Assembly (NCBI GenBank): GCA_905178155.1
Contig: CAJINV010000002.1
Span: 5,637,709 to 5,701,708, forward strand
Direction: 5' to 3'
Length of the DNA stretch: 64,000 nt
From: Amoebophrya sp. A120
Lineage: Eukaryota; Sar; Dinophyceae; Syndiniales; Amoebophryaceae
Shown here: positions 43,368 through 55,800 of the stretch, piece after piece
How positions within the stretch are numbered: position 1 is the stretch's first letter
Layout: every line of letters begins with the position of its first letter
Notes under the pieces: generated by a model
What the model saw: only the letters and a program-made list of their open reading frames with translations
What the model was told of the DNA's origin: nothing
Databases searched by the model: none
Made by a program: the position numbers and the translations under genes

Positions 43368-44522
43368 GAGATGGTGGCCAGGAAAAAAACACGAATATGA
43401 TGAGCACTGAATTGATACAACCGCTCCGATCAACATGGAATTTCCGATCGACCGTGTCGCAACATCAAGAAGAAGTACCTTATTTCATCCAGCGACAGCA
43501 AGAGCGACCTTTCTCTTTTTGCCGCATGTAGATGTCATCTGCTCATTTTTTTGCCACGAGAATCAATCTATCATGTCAGCCTGCGACATAAATAAACCTT
43601 TTTCTGCGATACTCTCAGACTACAGAATCATGGGCCTACCAAACAGCACTCGATTTTTGACTATCATGGAAGACGAGCAGACATTGTGTTGCATCACTTG
43701 ATTGAATATCTGTCGCCAGAGATGAATGCCGGCATCAGACAGCCTGGCACTGCGTATTTTGTCCTCCAAGATGCGTTCATCGGCTATTTTTTTCGCATCA
43801 CTGCAGGTTCGGTTTTTTTCATCCCAAAAAAATGTCGGATAGTGCTCCTCTCGTCAAAACGTCGTTTTTTCTCCCACAGGCTAGGGATGTTGAAGAGCCG
43901 CAGTCATGAATTCGGTTGTGAGTTTTTTTTTCCGATGGAAATGAGACAAAGCAAACTCGGCACTGCACTGACACTATTTTTTTTTTCCGTACACCGCAAA
44001 ATCGTACGTTGATGACGTTGATGCACAGCAAAATCGTTCGGTTTCACTGGTCGTGATGAACAACAGTAGGTTCTTCTTTCGGACCCAGTTTTGCGTTTGC
44101 TTTTACTTAAGATTAAATCAAACGTCCGCTACTCCCTCGTCCTCCTCGGCAGCCAATAGGTCCGGTTTCGTGCCAGTTTTATTACGCCCGTAGTTTTTTC
44201 TTCGCTGTACTTCTGGAAAGCTCCCTGGCTCGTCAGATTCTTGTACCAACTCTTCCCGGCAGGTTAAGTCATCAAAAACTACCCGCCTCCCACTACATTA
44301 TGCAAAATCTTTTTGCAATTTCAACTTTAAAAATACCAATACCACCACATTAAGATAATTCACACGACCTCCCTGTGAGGACAATCGAAAGTGCCTCCTC
44401 GTCGCCTAACAAATTCTGTAATACTTGATCAGGTTGCGGCGTGTAGTTTTCTTTTGTTCTTTTTTGCCCCTAACGTTACACTAGTTGATTGAAATTAAAA
44501 CCGCCTGAAATCGACGTCCAAA
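43368..44522. other. Intergenic, no gene seen
   Basis: 1.15 kb between two plus genes. Only short frames without domain similarity. It holds the promoter of the kinase gene. Confidence 0.5.
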
Positions 44523-46525
44523 ATGCCGATGTCCTTGCAGGATTTCGAAATGATCCGATCCCTCGGGGTCGGGTCTTTTGGCCGCGTCAAGTTCGCAAAA
44601 ATGCTATCAGACGGCAGTCCAGTAGCGGTATTGAAGATAATATGCTGATAGCGATTTTTCCTTTTGTGGACTATTGTCTCTGTTTTGCGAAGCTTTGCAC
44701 GCAGGTGGAAGAAGACCCTTGTTTCATCTTGCCGAGTTCGTCACGTTGTATTGCATCATTTCATCGAAATTTAAGAAAATACAGGTAAAGTTCATGAAGA
44801 AACACGAGATTATCAAGCTCAAGCAGGTGGACCACATTAACCAAGAGAGGAATCTGATGTCACAAATTAAGCACCCATTCATCGTGGAGATGAAGGGCAG
44901 CTTCAAGGACGACCGATTCGTCTACATAGTGATGGAGGTAATATACTAGTGCTTTATTCGCAGGACACAATTCTACTTTTCCCATCGCCGCCTAAAAAGC
45001 ATCACAAGTTTAATATTTTTCACGCATCATGATACAAGAAGAAAAGCCAGGTGCAATTGTGAGGTTGTCCACCTCCGCGGCCAAAAAAAAAAATTTAAAA
45101 AAACGCAGATCGTCTCCGGTGGAGAACTTTTCACGCACTTGCGAAAAGCCAACAAATTCCCGGACGACACGGCCAAGTTTTACTCCGCACACGTCGCCGA
45201 GGCCTTCCACCACATCCACACATTAAACATCGTCCACAGGGACTTGAAGCCAGAGAACCTGCTGATCATGAGTATTTTAAGTGGCGTCAACACCTTCTTG
45301 TTGCAACTTAGTATTATTTCCCCATGCTTTGTTCCTTCTGCGCATTCGTTTGTACAGAAACTTTTTTCCTGCTGTGCCCCTTCCCCGTGTTTCAAAAAAA
45401 GCCTCAATAAAACTCTATCAGGCAACGGCTACAGCAAGCTTACGGATTTTGGGTTCGCAAAAATCGTAGAACCGGGTAGCCGAACCTACACACTCTGCGG
45501 GACACCCGAATACATCGCACCAGAAGTGTTGTTGAACAAAGGCCACTCAAAGCCCGTCGATTGGTGGACACTGGGTATAAAAAATACGTGCAGGTTTATT
45601 TTCCGTATGACAAAGATTGACTGCTGCTGCTGTGTGCACCCACGACGACAAATGTCTTGTGGTTGTGCCCAAGTTGAAGTTCTTGCGAGAACCAGTGTGG
45701 AGGAGTCACTTACTTCTCATGCGCGTGCCCGCATAAGCTAAACAAGCTGTAATGCTTGCTATACCAACACAGGTATCCTGATCTACGAGATGGTAGTGGG
45801 CCAGCCACCATTCTGCGACGAGGATCCGATGAACATTTACCAAAGAATTCTGGCGGGCAAGATCTTCTTCACAAAGTAAGTGGATTTTTTTTCTGTAGTT
45901 TTGGAAAGCGCTGTTCTTTAATGCATGCATAACAAATTTTCTGTGCATGGACATGGTGCAACAAATTGCTGATGCGCATCCGCGCGGGGGATACTACCTC
46001 TCTCATGCGAGTACTTATTTGATGTGGGTTTGTGAAAAATTGAGACCACACAAATCAAAAAACAGGACCTTCGAGAAGAATTGCCGTGGCCTGGTGAAGA
46101 AGCTGTTAACTGCGGACCTGAGTAAGCGATACGGGAACTTAGTGAAGGGGTCGCAGGACATCTTTAACCACAAGTGGTACGCCGATATGGATTGGGACAA
46201 ATTGAAAAAATACGAAATCGAAGCACCCTTCGTGCCCCAGCAGAGCGGTATAGCTTTTTGTTGATCTTCGTGTTGCTCATGCTCTCTCATATATGAGCAC
46301 TGAGCTGCACACGACTGAAAAAGTTTCGCTACAGTGCTCCTCCCGCATGACATCCTAAGACGCAATTCTTTTTCAACAGGAAAGAATTAGTGATGCAATT
46401 TTGTGTGTATCTATCCAAAAACTGTATCAGGTGACATGGACATGTCGAATTACGAGCAGATTCCGGACAGTCTCGACCTGCCACCGGCGGTCACGGGGTC
46501 GGGCGACCCGTTTGCAGCGTGGTAG
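44523..46525 (+). CDS. PKA-type (AGC family) Ser/Thr protein kinase, 317 aa
   Basis: Seven exons with six canonical GT-AG introns: 44523-44627, 44785-44937, 45109-45271, 45422-45574, 45773-45875, 46066-46247, 46431-46525. All catalytic elements are present: glycine loop [12 protein letters not shown] lysine (Lys37), HRDLKPEN (129-136), DFG (149-151), activation loop [16 protein letters not shown] with the PDK1-site threonine Thr164, and [30 protein letters not shown] and the C-lobe/AGC-tail segments [17 protein letters not shown] and EAPFVP are typical of cAMP-dependent kinase catalytic subunits. The tail ends DPFAAW instead of the usual FxxF. It could equally be a PKG-like kinase lacking cyclic-nucleotide domains. 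No introner TIRs occur, though the introns contain GCATCACAAGTTT-like words. Confidence 0.95.
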
Positions 46526-47485
46526 ACTTATTTTTGGTTGCGCGGAAGGAGATCGTCATCGTTGTCTCGCAATCAAAATTTTGTACCAAGAGAAGATTTT
46601 TTTTCATGCTGGGTACCGGTATTTTTCGGGACCAAGAATTTATTACGTAGAGGCTTGACACTTTTTATCCTATTTTTTTCACACAATCATACACAGTGGG
46701 CATACGATCATATTTCACATCATCCACCCTGTACAATTTAAACCATTACGTAGAGTTGTAGTTTCCACCACGCCGCCCTCCGCATAAGAGGTCGGGGCAG
46801 AAAGAATAATGTGCGTTGAAAATGCAAACAGTAAATGCCTAAAGCAAATGCTTTTTCTTGTATTGACCTAGTATCAGATACAGATTCATTTTTTCGTACC
46901 AGATTGAGATTGACTGACAAATACAATAGTACCTCATCTTGTAGCATCATCAGACCCAGAAGTCTTATGGGGGCGCAGTCACACAGCAGCAAAACAGTAT
47001 CGCATCAGAGGCGGGCAGCGGAAAAAGAAATCTTGCAAAAAGTGTGGACTTGTTTTTCAATAAAGGCCGTAAAGAGTTTTGGTGGGACAAATAAAAACAG
47101 ACCACCAGAGTCACAGCAATCGGACCGCAGGACAGTGAATACTATAAATCTTTTTTCAAATCGCATGCACAAATTTTAACATGGTCCAAAATCACTACAT
47201 GTAAACTACCAGTGAACCTCAGCAGCACTGTCCACCGGAAAGCACAGGTTTGGCGTGCAAAGAGCAAACTGTCTGGTGTTCCGTTCATTGGAACCGGCTG
47301 GAACGAAAAGCCGCGTCGCCGCTCTTCGTTCTGTCGTCGTTTTGTGCGGTTTTTTTTTCCTCAGAAGCACAATCTTAGAGCGAACAGTCCTGTTATCTGT
47401 CAAAGCAGAACCTCTTCGTCGCTGCACAGTTTATTTGGTCGAGTAGCTGAGTATTTATTCTCGATACAAGAATAAAAAGAAAAAG
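46526..47485. other. Intergenic, no gene seen
   Basis: Between the kinase and the small TM protein. No supported coding frame. Confidence 0.5.
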
Positions 47486-48391
47486 ATGGACATCTTGAGT
47501 AATCTCAACCCTTTCGCCTCTTCCTCTGCGGCGGCGAACAGCAGGATCATTGGCCATGACTATTACCGTGAAAAATGCCGCTACCCCCAAAGTTGCAATA
47601 ATTTGTGATGCGAAGTTTCCAAATGAAAACTTTTTGTCATGCATGAAAGGAATATGAATCTTTGTGATGCAGAGTCTAGGCGTATATAGCATTGCTTGCA
47701 TGACAAGCGCCGCTCTTGCTGGGATCTGTTGCAATACAAATTTTCGCTATTCACGATTGGAAATCTGTGATGCTGCTAGATGCAAGAGGGCGAGTGTTTC
47801 TGTTGGAAAGGTTTGCAATACAAATGCTCCCAAGTTCCGGGCTGGGGGCGTTTTTCATTGTGATAGTGACCCCGTCACGGGGTACCCGATCGTACTGGAC
47901 CCCAAAATATCAAATGCAAATATGTCGGGGTCTGGAAAAGTGCAACGTTTGTCATGCACGTTTTGCATGACGCGTGAGGTCTATGATGCATGCCCTTGCG
48001 TTACAGATCCTGTGAGATCTTTTCCATGCCTTTTCCGCATGAGAAACTGCCTCTCGGCCTTCTCAAAAGTGAACAGCTTTATTGCTAGTCACGCAAGAAC
48101 GCAAATTTTTGTATGATTCAGATTTAGCATGACAAGTTGCACTCTTCCAGACCCAGACATATTTGCAATGCATACAAAACCGGTCAGCCGGTGATTTCCG
48201 CGCCGGTGAAGCGACCCAAATTGAACGAGCCAAATGGGTTCGAGTTGGCGGTTTGTTTTGTGCTGTTTGCGGTTTTCGTCACCGTTTTTGCCTACTGCGT
48301 CTACAAGCAGCGACTTGCAGACGAGGAGAGATTTCGGAAAATGGAGGAAAAGGAATTACTGGAGAAGAGGACAAGTCCTAAAAAGTGCTGA
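47486..48391 (+). CDS. Small single-TM protein, 107 aa
   Basis: Exons 47486-47560, 47871-47907 (37 nt) and 48180-48391 join in frame across two introner elements. The N-terminal half is soluble and Ser/Pro-rich; one TM segment (ELAVCFVLFAVFVTVFAYCV) is followed by a charged cytosolic-type helix (QRLADEERFRKMEEKELLEK) ending KKC. The family is not recognised. The exon joins are well supported by phase (25 codons, 12 codons plus one base, then 212 nt). Confidence 0.72.
47561..47865. mobile_element. Introner element, family B, diverged
   Basis: It starts TATTACCGTGAAAAATGCCG and ends GGGGCGTTTTTCATTGTGATA minus its first base; the 5-mers ATGAC and GTGAC differ at one base. Confidence 0.85.
47908..48174. 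mobile_element. Introner element, family A
   Basis: It starts TATCAAATGCAAATATGTCG, ends ACATATTTGCAATGCATA, and is flanked by a perfect CAAAA duplication. Confidence 0.94.
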
Positions 48392-50041
48392 CAAGAGCAG
48401 CAACAGGCGGGAAGATCATTCGCTGTTTTCGAATACGCACGAAATTGTTTAAAAAACGGCATGCACTGCTCTTGCCGGATTGTCAAGTAACGCGCATGGT
48501 GAAATCTGAGGTGCAAAACTGATCATGGATGCCACAAGATAGAAACCCGGGGCAGACCACAGGATGAAAGGACTCATCTTCTTAGGATACAACAGGGTGC
48601 TCTAGACGGAATGTGTTAATAAAGGGAATTCGCAGAAAGACTACAATTTTCGACTTACAATGTTGTGCGTGGTGGTTGTTTCACGGAGCAGTTGATGGGT
48701 GTCTTCTACTACATACCCGGACCACGACCCCACTTTCTCTGTTCGGAACTTCGTGTTGTAGCGGGAAAGCCAGCACCTGTGCTACCCGCTCGCAAATATT
48801 TCGTAAAAGCCTTGAAATAGCGTAAAGGATACGCGTCATTGTCTATGTCGTCGATGATTCTGCTGGAGCTCGTATTGTCATTTCCCAGAGCGCAGCTAGA
48901 AGTAGAAGATTGTGCTCGTTGTGACAAAGTCGAGAGACGCAGATCGTTTGCAGAGAGCATCCTTTTTCTATCAATGAGAGACCACGACCAGGTGCATTTT
49001 GAGTGCAGGATTCGTATCGGGAAATAAACCCTTCTTCGTCACTTGATTCATTGTTGCGTGTCACGAGCCCATTTGACGATATTTTCAATGTTTCGAAGAA
49101 GCTAGGAAAGAAAAAAGTGACCGGAAAAGAAACGACGAAAAATGTCCCAAACCCGGACTCTGTAGCTCCAGCATCACTTCTCCTTTTCGGTCTGCGAAGC
49201 CAGACTCAGCTGCACATTCCACTAAGCCACCAAACTCAGCTGCACTTTCCCCAGCTCCCAGGGAGCGTTGCGGTGCGGATTGTTTGAGCCCTGACAACGC
49301 CCGGATCGAGAACCGATAGTACTCGGCGCTAAGTTTCTTTCCAACCCGCGCCCTCCTCTCGGTGTGGGACGAGTAGAGCGAAAGTCCAAGAAGTTTCCTC
49401 CGTTCTCGCGCACGCCTCCCAGGTGCACCAAAACCCAGGCGTCTGCTCGTCGCGAAGTGTAATTGATTCCGGCGGGCAAGCAAGTAGAAGAAGAAGCTTT
49501 CAGTTTCAGAAGTTTCGTCTCCAAAATACTAGAGTTGGCCCAGTACAGTTCTGTTTGCAACTTTTACCGCTGCGGGGCGACGAGGGGAACGAAACTACTC
49601 AAGACAGCTACTCTTCGAACCGCGCAGAAAAGCAGAAATAACGACGTGGTCAAGAACGACCTGTACGGTGTGGTAGCGAGGGACGAACAGCAGTAAAAAA
49701 GGATCAGTACATAAAGCCGGTTCTTTTTATCCGGAAGAACCGTGACAAGCACAGCCGCCAGCAGTCGGGAAAGATAGCTTCTCGCTCTACAACATCAAGG
49801 CCTTCTTCCGCGACAAGGTTAACCGTGCACAACGACGACGCTGTGACGTTTGACGTCTGCAGGAGCTGCCTCTTGAGTACCAAGAAAGTCCTGGTCAACG
49901 CCAACGCGCTACATTCCTCCTTCTACCGGCACAGTTTTTGCGCCGCAGCTTCCACGGGCTGCACTTAAGGGAAAAGGTAGCTGTAAGTACTCCTGTTCCG
50001 TCGGTCAAGGTTGTGTATCCGCAAGTAGTAGAACATCAACC
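48392..50041. other. Intergenic, no supported gene
   Basis: 1.65 kb with open frames on both strands (about 130 codons minus at 49085-49483 and 94 codons plus at 49003-49287) lacking domains or splice-consistent partners. It includes the promoter of the CFAP97-like gene. Confidence 0.4.
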
Positions 50042-51887
50042 ATGTACCGCCAGAAGCCGGTCGGGTCTCGCCTGTGCGAGAAACGGAATGAGGAGAGGAG
50101 GCAGTTTCTGCACAAGGAGAAGCTGAGGACAATGCAGCCCCACATCGACACCAGCGAGCCCTTTTGCCTCCGGCTAGACCACATAAGAAACAACCTGAAA
50201 CGGGAGCAGCTGCTGGAGGAGAGATACGGGGAGATCGACCGAGAAAACAGGATACTCCTCCAAAAAATGTCGGACATCATGCGAAACAGCACGTTCGCAG
50301 CGCAGAAGCCCGGGGTGGGGGCGACAAGGCAACACGTCAGCATGAACAGGGTATGACATTTTTTTTTCCTGTCATAAAATTAGCGAGGTCTGAGCAGGAT
50401 GATTGAACTTCGTTGAGGATAGTTTTGTCATGGTTCCGTAACAACAGGAAGCACATCAAAACGTTTCGGAAACATCAACACAGGACGCAAGAAAAAAGGA
50501 GCTGCTAAGAATCACGCAGGAAAATCAGCTCATACTGTTACCAGATTGTAAATCAGTGCAGCTTCCTCGCCGCGCATTGACGGGAATGAAGTAGATTTTG
50601 TGATGCATATTATGTGGTAGAAGATCGTTTTCGTGCACAGTAAAATGTTGCGCCGTGAGGAAGGTTCCTTTTCGAAGTGCATAAGTGAAGAGAATCCAGC
50701 GAGCCCAACCCATGTACAACCACATCAAATGGGAAGAGAGCTACAAGTATTTTTCTGATACTAGCACAGTGCTACTTGATGCAGTTTTTTCATTCAGTTT
50801 TCGCATGGTATTGCTGGTAAAGGTGATTCCTACTGTCTCATCCCGCATGGCAATCATCTTAATCCATAATGGGGGAGAGTGTAGGTGTACCAGTAAAGGA
50901 GCTTTGCAAAACAAAATATTTTTCAGGCAGAACCAGACGTACCTGAGAAATTGCTGCGAATACCCACTAGTCCTGCGGAAATCCATGGGTGGCGTCGGCA
51001 TGGAAACACTACAGCAACCAGCAAGCGTAGGAGAAGGAACGGGCAAACTGGAGAAGTACGGCGAGAAGAGCGCGGATCTGAAGTATGTGCTCAAGGAAGG
51101 TATGTTGAATAACGTAAAGTACTACTAAAGGTGTCGTTTCAACAAGCAGGGCAAAAACAAAATCGTTTTCGGTAGCTTTGTTTGCATGACAAAACTTTGC
51201 GACAAATATCTGCACAGGTAAGAAGATTGGAGAGAGCTATTACCTAGTGGAAATGGCAACCGACGGGCGAACACTTACAATCTCAGCGTACGACGGAGAC
51301 ACGCAGAAAACGCTCGAATTGCTGGTACAACTGCAGCTCTGTAGCCCTTTTCGGATGCGCAGCTCTGCACGAGAAGATGTGATGCACCGATGTAGAATAT
51401 TAGCAATTAACTACTAACCTACCACGCTATTATCCAAATTCTTGCAGGTGAACGAGAAGAACCACCGACGGTTGTACCGCGAGTGCAATGGGGATTACAG
51501 CCTGCTCGCAAACCGCTTGCACGTGGAACGCGACCGACTCATCCTGGTCGACAACATGGCCACCAAGGGCATGGGAGGCGGGGCGGTATACAATTCTCCT
51601 TTTGGTTTTTGCATAAGCAGGGCAGATGTAGAGCAAGATGCCAGTGTGGTCTTACTTCAAACGAGCAATGCATGGTGACAGATGTGCATTTTTTGGAGTA
51701 ATTGTTATCCGTGACAGTGAGTATCTGACGAGCAATGCACGGGACTACATAAGCTATGAATTCCGTATTAAAACTCCAGGGAAAGCAGCTGAATGCGGAT
51801 GAGATGGTGACCAAGACCGGTAAGCACGTGGACATCACGGTGGGCAAGGATGGCGCTCCGGGGGTCAATGTGAAAGGGTTGGCGTAG
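50042..51887 (+). CDS. CFAP97 (hemingway)-like ciliary protein
   Basis: Likely exons: 50042-50350, 50458-~50541, ~50690-~50750, ~50930-51099, 51218-51324, 51448-51585, 51780-51887. The CFAP97 signature runs through exons 1-3: EKRNEERRQFL, HIRNNLKREQLLEERYGEID, RENRILLQKMSDIM, then ARKKELLRITQENQLILL and RIQRAQPMYNHIKWEESYK. Exons 5-7 (SYYLVEMATDGRTLTISAYD, NHRRLYRECNGDYSLLANRL) look like the C-terminal part found in protist homologues. CFAP97 proteins localise to axonemes or basal bodies. Introns 1 and 4-6 are GT-AG; the boundaries of introns 2 and 3 were not resolved and may be non-canonical. Confidence 0.75.
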
Positions 51888-51907
51888 AAGAACTGCCGCG
51901 GCGGGGA

Positions 51908-52711
51908 TATCAAAGGGAAAAATCCCCCCTCCGCATATCGAAACGAAGTTTCTGATGCTGGATTTGCGTACACAAATCAGGTCTGTCTTGCTGGAGAGAA
52001 CTGCAGGCATATGCCAACCCTGGGCCGAGAGGTTTTGACGTAGGGGACTAGCGTGACAGATGCCGGCTCTGTAAGCCCAACAGCATCACAAACCGCCGGC
52101 ATAATGCGGCGGACTCTCTGGCTTTGCCTTCTTGCAAGACAGCCAGGATTTGTGACCTCCAATCTGAAACCAAGGAGGATGACAAAAGACGGAAAGAGAC
52201 ACCCGGATCCGCAAAAGCACACCCGGAATATCTATGGGAAAAAACAAAACATGACAGGTGCAGCAAGACAAGGAGGGGCTGCGGAACATTGAAAATTCAT
52301 AATACAACAGGTCCGTCCCCGAAAAAGTGACTACGACACTGCTTCGATGTTGTTCTTAAACAATGAAATGATGCGAACAAGTAGCTTCTTCTAGAAATTT
52401 GTATGCCGGATGAGTAAGAAAATTATCGGTCGCGACCCAAGCCTTGGAGAAAATCGCGTAAGTACCCCTATAGTGAAGACGTTGGGCAAAAGCTTCGCTG
52501 TCAGGGGAGTGGTGTGGCACGTACAAGCTCAACCCAGAAGCAGATCAGCGGAACTGTGGAGGGGTACAAAGCGGCACACTGAGTAGCGGGGTTAAACAGG
52601 ACTAGAATCCCAAAACTCTCATTCATCATCATCATCATCATCCAATCTGCATCACAAATTTTCAGACGAATGCGTTTTCAATATGGGGAGGGGGGATTTT
52701 TCCTCACAATA
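51908..52711. mobile_element. Introner element, family C, with nested insertion
   Basis: The left end TATCAAAGGGAAAAATCCCC and right end GGGGATTTTTCCTCACAATA belong to one family-C copy; the flanks GGGGA and AGGGA differ at one base. It lies 20 bp after the CFAP97-like stop, so in a 3' UTR. Its body is split by a 474-bp insertion. Confidence 0.82.
52167..52640 (+). mobile_element. Nested SINE- or retroposon-like insertion
   Basis: 474 bp flanked by a perfect 9-bp duplication TCCAATCTG (52158-52166 and 52641-52649) inside a family-C introner copy; intact copies read straight across this point. The insertion ends in a run of ATC triplets, like the simple-repeat tail of a retroposed sequence. 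No reverse transcriptase is encoded, so it would be non-autonomous. The source gene was not identified. Confidence 0.75.
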
Positions 52712-52716
52712 AGGGA

Positions 52717-53822
52717 GTGGGTGAGCTTTGTGGAGGGGAACAGCTCACGATCAGAGATCCTTATGGATAAATCCAAAGAACGAACAAATTAGAACGCGAG
52801 ACCAAGAAATCCAATCTTCGCTCAAAAGTTGCTCTCTTAGACCTTATCAATATTATGCTCAATAGACAAGATGCTTAACGTTGACATTATTATACTCAAA
52901 TTAGAACTTTGCTGGAAGAATCTTTACGCGACGCATAAAAAGAGGCTGTGTGGCTGCTCCTTTTCCACCGAAAAACCTCTGCGAAGCGCTGAATTTTACG
53001 CTTGAATGCAGGCCGCTGGTACTGCACTCGTCATCGTGGCGGTTCGTAATTTAACTTGCCTATCAGTTGAACTTGTCACGTGAGGTGACGTAGTTGCCGC
53101 TTTATGTGTCAACAACTTTGCGGAGGATGAAATTAGACACGACGTGTTGGATCATTGCTATAATTACACCTCCTTTCGAGCTTGAAATACTTGACACAAC
53201 TGTTGCGTGAAATAGACAAATTTCACGCTGGCTGTCCTCACGCCGCACGTTGGTACAGAAAATTGCTTTGTACAGAATTGAAATTGACAAAAATAACGAT
53301 AAGGTGCAAGCTGAAGAAGTTGCTTGCAACTGCGAGAAGGACAGCCTTGACGCCTGGTGAATTTTGTTCGTGTTGTGTCTGTGTCGTTCTGGTCGTGTTT
53401 GCTTTCCCGAGAATCTTTTTGAAGGGGGTGCGGATCGGCGGGCTTGAGGGAGGCCAGTTCCATGGCGCCAGCACGTGGGCTCTTTTGCCAGCACGCCGGT
53501 TGGGAGCGGCCCTCCCCTTTCTCACACAACTCTAGCTGTGTTTAGTTTTGTTCCGCGCCTTTCGTCGATGAAAAAAAAATGGTTCCGAGCGCGCACGAGA
53601 GGAGAAGCGAGCGACTGCAAATATGCCACAGGATCTTTACTCGATAAAATTAAGTAGCTCCTGCGATATTTCATCACGACCTCGACCTGAGCCTCGCGAT
53701 ATCTTTGTCTACGTGCCACGACAGACGGCGCGGTTATTTTCATGGTAATATTCCTAAAGAACAAGTACATTACGGGTTAACAGTTTCTCAGCTGCTCCTT
53801 CTACTCACCTGGTCAAACTGAA
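52717..53822. other. Intergenic, no supported gene
   Basis: Overlapping frames of 95-130 codons on both strands at 53.1-53.5 kb carry no domain and contradict one another. Nothing else seen. Confidence 0.45.
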
Positions 53823-55097
53823 ATGAAAATTACGGAGGCAGTAGGTGAATCGCGGCCCGCAGCATTTTTCCATGCTGCCGAAGACCAAAGCAGTCTGTCC
53901 CCCATGGAGGCTTTCCGTCGGAAAATCGCCGCGATCGCGTCTGAGCTGGAGGCTTTGCAAGCGGAAGTGGCGGAAGTGGAAGTGGGAAGCGAACACGAGA
54001 GCTTCGCGTCGCTGGACGAAAACAAAGCGCACCCAGGTGATTCTAAAACTGCTCCGTCGTTGTACCTGGCGACTACCAGCAAAAAATCCAGTGACGCAGC
54101 TGAAAGAAGACGCGCAGCGGTCCGTGGAGATAAGAATAATAGGGATGCGCCTCGAGGAAGATGCACATCTGCACGAGGACGACTGGCCGTATTAACCACG
54201 AAGCCCCCAGACGCTTGGCCGGAGCAAGAAGATCAACACGATGTGGACATGGAACCGCCGGTGGCACAAGACGACTTTTTGGAACTACCTTCAGCTCGTG
54301 GCCTAGCTCTATCGCTACAAGAACCTACTAGCTGCGAAAGAACATCTACCAGGGACGTGGACGTCGTGCCTGAGCTAGGGGCAACTAATTCATCGACTTC
54401 GAGTTGTACAAGAGTACCACTTCACGACTGTCCCTTACAACAAGAATCTCCTGCAGCGTCGTGGTGCAGTCACCTAAACGAGAAAACCTGGTTCACAGCC
54501 TCTGCAATTGGATTTTTGTCCTACAACCCCGCTGCCGAGAGTTGTGAATTTTTCCCGGGCGCGAAGCAGCAGCTCAATTGTTTCGCTTTGAGAATTCAAG
54601 ACCAGTGGAAAATCCACAAAGAATGGAAGCGGAAAAAACGGAGATTGGCGCGGAGCGACGGGTTTGCCGTCGTCGAGAAGATTTTCCGGCACTGTTTCTT
54701 CACGTTTTCGTTCCGGAAAAAATTGTGGACAGACGACTTTTTGAAACACAAGGTGTTTGCGAGGTACTTCATTTTGTCGCGAAAGTTGCGGAGGAAAAGT
54801 CTGGATCAGCTGCTGCGAAACTGTTTGCAGGTCTGGCGGCACTGGAAGCGGGTCAGGAGGTGCATTTACTTGCACCGGGAGAACAGTTGTAGCAGTTGTA
54901 CAACTTCTGAGAAAAATAGAAATAAAAAACCGTATAATTCTGTTTTCCATCTGAGCCGCGACTTTTGCTGGGGGCTTGTCAAGCAAGAGGGGAAGCACTC
55001 GGTGGCGAATCGAGGACGCCTGGAGCTCTTGCGGCAGAAAACCTGGCTGGCCTGGGTCGAGGGTGTCAGGCTGAAAGATGGCTGTGATTTATTTTGA
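53823..55097 (+). CDS. Intronless orphan protein, 424 aa
   Basis: Single frame from ATG 53823. The N-terminal part holds a coiled-coil-like helix (RRKIAAIASELEALQAEVAE) and an acidic low-complexity region. The C-terminal 200 residues are basic and rich in Trp, Phe and Leu, with repeated motifs such as KEWKRKKRRLARS, QVWRHWKRVRRC and KTWLAWVEGVRLK, reminiscent of Sfi1/IQ-type centrin- or calmodulin-binding helices. That resemblance is weak. No TM segment or signal peptide. No introner element interrupts it. Confidence 0.6.
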   Translation: MKITEAVGESRPAAFFHAAEDQSSLSPMEAFRRKIAAIASELEALQAEVAEVEVGSEHESFASLDENKAHPGDSKTAPSLYLATTSKKSSDAAERRRAAVRGDKNNRDAPRGRCTSARGRLAVLTTKPPDAWPEQEDQHDVDMEPPVAQDDFLELPSARGLALSLQEPTSCERTSTRDVDVVPELGATNSSTSSCTRVPLHDCPLQQESPAASWCSHLNEKTWFTASAIGFLSYNPAAESCEFFPGAKQQLNCFALRIQDQWKIHKEWKRKKRRLARSDGFAVVEKIFRHCFFTFSFRKKLWTDDFLKHKVFARYFILSRKLRRKSLDQLLRNCLQVWRHWKRVRRCIYLHRENSCSSCTTSEKNRNKKPYNSVFHLSRDFCWGLVKQEGKHSVANRGRLELLRQKTWLAWVEGVRLKDGCDLF

Positions 55098-55800
55098 CGT
55101 CTGCTTGTCGAAGCTGAACTGGTGTAGATCAGTGTGAGGCTGAGATAAAAAGCCTAGCGTCCTTCACGAGGATGAACAGAACAGTAGGGACGATACAGCC
55201 GGACAATTGTTGTGCTGCCTACCGTTGAAAAATACTGCTGCATCAAATATTTCAAGGTGACCATCAAAAAATGTGCCGGTCGGGCCTCGGGTTCAACGTC
55301 TGTCCTGTGCACGAAAAACTGACTGACTCGTGTTGTGTCGGTTTGCTTTTTGAATGTACCGGTATCATTCGTCGAGTTGTGATCCGCAGCGCAAGTAGGG
55401 CTTTAGGCTGTCATTGAAAAAGAAGCGACATGTTAATTGCGCCAGTACATAAACATGAAAGCTCCGTCTTTTCGGTCGGTCACTGCAGTTTTCTGCTACG
55501 TTTTAGTTTAAAACTATGCCTCGGTGAGAAAGATCTTGTGGCTGTAAGTAGGTACATTAGTGCGGACGCAGGAAATTTTCTGTTGGCGCTGTTGGATCCA
55601 TCTGATGTAAAAATATTCGGTTTGGTAGTAGAAGTTCGCCACAAGAACATATTTCTGTTTCTTTGCCCCCGCTGGGTCGGTATGATTTATGATTTGCGGA
55701 TTTGCAATTGCAGCAGCCTCGTGTGACTTAGTTTTAGCGCGGAGGTCGGTACAGCAGTTGATCACAGAAACTCACCTCGGTGGATGAACATAAAGAAAAA

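Noticed and set aside
49085-49560. Possible minus-strand gene
   Set aside because: Two overlapping frames of about 110-130 codons have no recognisable sequence features; composition and overlap suggest chance.
52600-52640. (ATC)n run as an independent microsatellite
   Set aside because: It ends exactly at the 9-bp duplication, so it is better read as the tail of the inserted retroposon.
53102-53535. Overlapping frames of 95-130 codons on both strands
   Set aside because: They contradict each other, lack domains, and have no splice-consistent neighbours.
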